From: an uncultured Acetatifactor sp.
GTDB lineage: Bacteria > Bacillota > Clostridia > Lachnospirales > Lachnospiraceae
Direction: 5' to 3'
Length of the DNA stretch: 10,491 bases
Assembly: GCA_910586485.1 (NCBI GenBank)
Contig: CAJUIA010000054.1
Location: 1 to 10,491 of the forward strand
This document shows, piece by piece, positions 7,829 to 10,491 of this stretch. A program made the position numbers and the translations under genes. Below the pieces are notes generated by a model. The model ran no database searches and was not told the DNA's origin. It saw only the letters and a program-made list of their open reading frames with translations. Position 1 is the stretch's first letter. Every line of letters begins with the position of its first letter.

Positions 7829-7992
7829 GCTGTTCTCCTTGTCCTTTGATCGTCTGCGCGGGGCGGACGCATTTAACGTTCCTTACCTGTTAAATCGCAA
7901 AAAAAGGAGAATACTTTCAAACTATTTAGGAATTAGTAATCAGATATGAAATGAAGAAAGATATAAGTTATTGTTTATGCAGGAAGCAGCAG

Positions 7993-8370
7993 CTATAGAG
8001 AACGCATTGCCCCTATGCTTTTAAGCTGAAATCCTTCTCCGCCTTGAAGCAGAAATTCCGCCTCAAGATTTGCAGTACTCAGTTCTTCAAGGCTCTTTCG
8101 CAGAGTTGCTGAAGGAATATCGACGTTACCGTTCCTCCATTTACACAGGCCACAGCTGATTTTGGCCTCCCCATGCTCTGCCAGACTCTGCAGAAATCTG
8201 TTTTCATCGACAAGGCGGTCAGTGTCGGAGAGCCGGCTGGCAAATCCCATCAGCTCACCCTTCGCTGTAGTTACGATGACAGCGAGAGGTGAGTTTTCGT
8301 TAGTTTCCAAAATTTCTTCGGCATATTTCAGCATTTTTAAAAATTTCTCTGGGAGTTGATTTATTTTCAT
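7993..8370 (-). CDS. Hypothetical small soluble protein
   Basis: I do not recognise this 125-residue protein. It begins with an amphipathic helix (MKINQLPEKFLKMLKYAEEI). A strand-rich segment around LAVIVTTAKGELMGFAS follows, then a CGLC cysteine pair (about 87-90 when read from this start) and a C-terminal part rich in leucine and glutamate. No signal peptide or membrane helix is visible. The start at 8370 is chosen because GGAG (8378-8381) lies 7 nt upstream. A longer reading to ATG 8418 lacks a ribosome binding site and would add 16 unlike residues. It lies between the lipoprotein gene and the DUF1016 gene on the same strand, with 164 and 221 bp gaps. Its base composition is intermediate between the two sides of the window. 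An overlapping open frame upstream, listed separately, suggests the area has been rearranged. Confidence 0.6.
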   Translation of the reverse strand: MKINQLPEKFLKMLKYAEEILETNENSPLAVIVTTAKGELMGFASRLSDTDRLVDENRFLQSLAEHGEAKISCGLCKWRNGNVDIPSATLRKSLEELSTANLEAEFLLQGGEGFQLKSIGAMRSL

Positions 8371-8548
8371 GGCCGTGCTCCAAAAAACATTTATTTGCAA
8401 ATGATTTACCATCTTCAATACGATCTAATTCTGACAAATTACCCAATTCGTAACGCTTTCCATCTGACGGTTCCGTCAGCCTGCCGTTTTTTGCATAATC
8501 CGCTATATCCTTTTCTATTCTAACACATCCGTTCTCAAATAAATCCTC
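8300..8548 (-). pseudogene. Start-less open frame, possible gene remnant
   Basis: An 82-codon open frame runs from just after a TAA (8551-8549) to a TAA at 8302-8300, in a different frame from the 7993-8370 gene, whose 5' end it overlaps. It has no ATG or GTG start and only late TTG codons without ribosome binding sites. The middle of its translation (LTEPSDGKRYELGNLSELDR) looks protein-like in composition, which is why I list it. I recognise no family. It could be the tail of a gene that lost its start by deletion, or a chance open frame. Confidence 0.25.
8378..8381 (-). promoter_or_regulatory. Ribosome binding site supporting the start at 8370
   Basis: Read on the minus strand, GGAG lies 7 nt before the ATG at 8370, preceded by a T-run. 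The alternative upstream ATG at 8418 has only a weak GAAG directly against it. Confidence 0.6.
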
Positions 8549-8569
8549 TTAATTTTTCACATACAAATC

Positions 8570-8588
8570 GGCTTACAAGCCGTAAGCC
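8570..8588 (-). repeat. 19-nt palindrome after the DUF1016 stop codon
   Basis: GGCTTAC, a 5-nt loop and GTAAGCC form a perfect 7-bp hairpin that begins 3 nt after the DUF1016 stop codon on the minus strand. It might act as a weak terminator or 3'-end stabiliser, but the following T content is poor. The same arms occur inside the gene at 9326-9344. Confidence 0.6.
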
Positions 8589-8591
8589 AAT

Positions 8592-9650
8592 TTATTCAGA
8601 AAGCTCACTCTCTATTTCTTCCACGGTCGGCAGACTACTTTTAAATTCCTCACGAAGCATTTTTGTCAATTCATATTCCGCAATCCCGATCGGTTGTGAA
8701 ATATCATCGAGCGCATACTCAGCAACAACATCATCTTTATCCTTACATATAAGTATACCAATCGTCGGATTATCCTTTTCTGTTTTCATCTGTTTATTGA
8801 CAGCCGTGACATAGAAATTTAATTTTCCTGCAAATTCTGGCTTAAATTTTTCCGTTTTCAGTTCCACGACAACATAGCAATGAAGGCGGACATGATAAAA
8901 AAGTAAATCCATATAGAAATCACTTTCGCCGATATGCAAATGTATTTGCCTGCCAAGATACGAAAAACCTGTGCCTAATTCTAATAGAAATTGAGTAATT
9001 TGACTGATAAGGGCATCTTCTAATTCTTTTTCTTCATATTTTTCTCTTAAGGTCAGGAAGTCAAAATTGTATGGATTTTTCAATGTTTGTTCAGCCAAAT
9101 CAGACTGCGGCTCTGGCAATTTTAATTGAAAATTGGTAATAGCTTTGCCCTGTCTGTCATACAGACCGCTATCTATTTGATGTTCTAAAACAGTTCTGCT
9201 CCAACCGTTATCCATCGTTTTCTGAGCATAAAATAATGCTTCTGCAATATTTTTACACTTATACATAATCCTCTGATTATGTCCCCACGGAATAGATTTA
9301 ATTATTTTTTCAATTAATTCCATTTGGCTTACAGGCTGTAAGCCATTTTCATAGGAATTATAAAATTTGTACCAATAACGTATGCTTTTCAAATTTTGCA
9401 CTGAAAAACCTGACATATTAGGAAAGGTCTTTCGTAAATCCTTGCTCATTGTTGCAAGAAAGGCCTCTCCCCATTTCGCATTTTTCTGCTTGGCAACAAT
9501 ATCTCTGCCAATGTCCCAATATAAGTCAAGTAGCTCGTAATTCACCTTAACAGAAGCCTTTATCTGACTATGCCTTATCCTATTCTTTATATTTTCTATC
9601 CATGCTTTATATTCATCATCCACAATAAAGCCAACCTCTCTGCCCGCCAT
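8592..9650 (-). CDS. DUF1016/YhcG-type PDDEXK nuclease-fold protein
   Basis: The 352-residue protein has the two-part layout of the DUF1016 (YhcG) family. The N-terminal helical domain (about 10-150) holds WGEAFLATMSKDLRKTFPNM, SVQNLKSIRYWYKFY and SIPWGHN. The C-terminal PDDEXK domain (about 175-340) has Asp248 in MDLLFYH and the E263-L-K265 motif in VVELKTEKF, so the catalytic D-(x)n-ExK set appears intact. Length is as expected. The ATG at 9650 has GGAGG nine nt upstream. Members are predicted DNA nucleases, often carried near restriction-modification genes or on mobile DNA; no such partner is visible here, and the cellular role is poorly known. Composition is markedly more AT-rich than the left part of the window, in line with horizontal acquisition. 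A palindrome (9326-9344) is carried in frame and encodes GLQPVS (103-108). Confidence 0.88.
   Translation of the reverse strand: MAGREVGFIVDDEYKAWIENIKNRIRHSQIKASVKVNYELLDLYWDIGRDIVAKQKNAKWGEAFLATMSKDLRKTFPNMSGFSVQNLKSIRYWYKFYNSYENGLQPVSQMELIEKIIKSIPWGHNQRIMYKCKNIAEALFYAQKTMDNGWSRTVLEHQIDSGLYDRQGKAITNFQLKLPEPQSDLAEQTLKNPYNFDFLTLREKYEEKELEDALISQITQFLLELGTGFSYLGRQIHLHIGESDFYMDLLFYHVRLHCYVVVELKTEKFKPEFAGKLNFYVTAVNKQMKTEKDNPTIGILICKDKDDVVAEYALDDISQPIGIAEYELTKMLREEFKSSLPTVEEIESELSE
9326..9344 (-). repeat. 19-nt palindrome inside the DUF1016 gene
   Basis: GGCTTAC, a 5-nt loop (AGCCT on the minus strand) and GTAAGCC form a perfect 7-bp hairpin within the coding sequence. It is read as GLQPVS at residues 103-108, between the YWYKFYNSYEN region and the following helix. 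It shares both arms with the copy at 8570-8588 and differs in the loop. Confidence 0.6.
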
Positions 9651-9785
9651 TTTTATCTTCCTCCAATCAGTATATCCTATCCCATGCCTGTATATGTGTT
9701 CTCCATTTTATCATATACGGAGGAATTTTTCCACTTTCTCAGACGAAACAGCAGCATTAGCTGTGCGCCAATGCCGCTTTCAAAA

Positions 9786-9912
9786 TCAATTAAAATTAAG
9801 TTCTACAAAAACAATTTCACTTGCCTGTTGTCTGATGCGATTCATGAATTGTATCCATATCTGGCATTTCAAGATTTGGGATGACATAGTCATTTTCCTT
9901 TCGGTATGTGCC
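9786..9912 (-). pseudogene. Internally deleted TnpV-like relic
   Basis: On the minus strand, 9912-9841 reads GTYRKENDYVIPNLEMPDMD, which resembles the N-terminus of TnpV proteins carried on Clostridia transposons (TYR..GDY.IPNL pattern). In another frame, 9845-9786 reads MNRIRQQASEIVFVELNFN and then a stop, which resembles the C-terminal end of the same family (NNIRNRAEEIV pattern). The middle of the protein, roughly 80 residues in intact members, is missing, and the two halves meet out of frame near 9845-9870. It is therefore a dead remnant, marking past transposon activity. The family assignment rests on remembered pattern only. No start codon is preserved. Confidence 0.5.
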
Positions 9913-9987
9913 CTTATGTGAAGTACTCCTTCACCCACCTTATTTTCTAATCAATTTTAGATTCACTATTTTAATAGAAATATGCGT

Positions 9988-10017
9988 GTGACTGTGGTAT
10001 TCTGTTAGAGGTACAAA
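9988..10017 (+). promoter_or_regulatory. Possible promoter for the truncated acetyltransferase gene
   Basis: GTGACT (9988-9993) and TACAAA (10012-10017) each match sigma-A consensus at four of six positions and are 18 bp apart, upstream of the gene at 10055. The surrounding 9913-10054 is AT-rich and shows no other feature I can support. Confidence 0.3.
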
Positions 10018-10054
10018 TCATAGACAGGATCATTAAATTTTGTGGAGGATATGT

Positions 10055-10444
10055 ATGGACATTCGTGTAGAGCCTATATTATACGAGCAGAAATCTGTTT
10101 TTATTCAGATGTTGGAATTGTATAATTATGATTTTTCAGAGTTTTCCAATGATGACATAAACGAATATGGATATTTTGGATATGAGCATATTGATGATTA
10201 TTGGAATGAAGAAGGCAGACACCCTTTTTTTATCAGGGTAAAAGGAAAACTTGCAGGACTGGTTTTAGTACGTTCCTGCTGTGAACATAATAATCTTTCA
10301 AACCCTCATAACATAGCCGAATTTTTTGTAATGAAGAAATACAGGCAAAAAGGAGTTGGCAGGGCAGCCGCTATGAAAATTTTTGATATGTTTCGTGGCG
10401 GGTGGGAAATATCCCAATGGATTAACAACCTACCTGCCCTGTAG
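10055..10444 (+). pseudogene. GNAT-family N-acetyltransferase, truncated at the C-terminus
   Basis: The 129-residue reading is a GNAT acetyltransferase that would transfer an acetyl group from acetyl-CoA to an unknown amine. The central strands (HPFFIRVKGKLAGLVLVRS, about 56-74) are followed by the acetyl-CoA pyrophosphate loop in YRQKGVGRAAAMKIFDMF (96-113) and the strand GGWEIS. Family relatives normally continue past NNLPA with an aromatic FW.. helix and a last strand, making about 150-170 residues. Here a stop follows at once, at 10442-10444. The ATG at 10055 has GGAGG (10044-10048) 6 nt upstream, better than the TTG at 10040. The missing end includes part of the acyl-CoA fold, so activity is doubtful. 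The break coincides with a possible insertion-element end at 10440. Confidence 0.7.
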
Positions 10445-10491
10445 TGGTCAAGCATTTTTGTAACATTTGTGGCTAAAAATATATTGGATTG
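10440..10491. mobile_element. Possible end of an insertion element entering from the right
   Basis: From about 10440 the sequence (TGTAGTGGTCAAGC...) no longer fits the acetyltransferase in any of the three frames and opens with TG, as many transposon ends do. The cut falls exactly where the protein family continues. Only 52 bp are visible, so neither a terminal inverted repeat nor a target duplication can be confirmed. A simple deletion joint would look the same. Confidence 0.3.

Noticed and set aside
7878..7882. GGAAC on the minus strand upstream of the lipoprotein, as an ECF sigma -35 box
   Set aside because: No matching -10 element is found at the usual 16-17 bp spacing, so autoregulation by the ECF sigma cannot be claimed.
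7891..7920. TTGAAA on the minus strand as a -35 box for the lipoprotein operon
   Set aside because: At 17-19 bp spacing the -10 candidates match consensus at only one or two positions.
8464..8492. Perfect palindrome ctgacgg-tt-ccgtcag followed by six T's, like a plus-strand terminator
   Set aside because: The T-run starts seven bases after the stem, the loop is only two bases, and no plus-strand gene ends nearby.
9570..9921. Two overlapping plus-strand open frames
   Set aside because: They are antisense to the DUF1016 5' end and the TnpV-like relic. Their translations resemble no protein and lack ribosome binding sites.

Overview
The window looks like chromosome from a Gram-positive, Clostridia-type bacterium, most likely a Lachnospiraceae relative. 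This is inferred from purine-rich GGAG/AGGAG ribosome binding sites, a lipoprotein, an ECF sigma factor paired with a DUF4179-type anti-sigma protein, a WYL regulator and a TnpV-like relic. No rRNA, tRNA, CRISPR array or complete mobile element was found. By eye, the left three quarters (to about 7,850) is moderately GC-rich and densely coded, and the right quarter is clearly more AT-rich and looks like accessory DNA.

Layout, left to right. (i) 1-316 is a leader with a good sigma-A-type promoter (72-100). It is followed by three successive hairpins bounded by two copies of a perfect 20-bp direct repeat (98-117 and 240-259). (ii) 317-1240 (+) is a WYL-domain transcription regulator. It is followed after 68 bp by 1309-3924 (+), a soluble hybrid sensor histidine kinase (GAF, two PAS-like regions, HisKA, HATPase, receiver). 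(iii) A three-gene set on the minus strand, transcribed right to left, has a 771-residue lipoprotein (7828-5513) with a probable beta-propeller half and a solute-binding-protein half. Next come an ECF sigma factor (5439-4885) and a single-pass DUF4179-type anti-sigma protein (4888-3854). The sigma stop and anti-sigma start share an ATGA. The anti-sigma 3' end overlaps the kinase 3' end by 71 bp, tail to tail. (iv) 7993-8370 (-) is a small unrecognised gene with a longer start-less open frame overlapping it upstream. (v) 8592-9650 (-) is a DUF1016/YhcG-type PDDEXK nuclease-fold protein. It has a 19-nt palindrome inside the gene and a near-identical copy 3 nt after its stop codon. (vi) 9786-9912 (-) is an internally deleted relic of a TnpV-like protein. 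(vii) 10055-10444 (+) is a GNAT acetyltransferase that ends early, apparently at the edge of an inserted element running out of the window.

How the parts may work together (inference). The lipoprotein-sigma-anti-sigma set looks like a cell-surface signalling module: a ligand-binding lipoprotein, with no transporter permease nearby, next to a membrane-anchored anti-sigma and its sigma factor. The WYL regulator and the kinase lie on one strand and could be co-transcribed, but nothing in the sequence ties their functions together. The right end reads as an accumulation site for insertions and decay.
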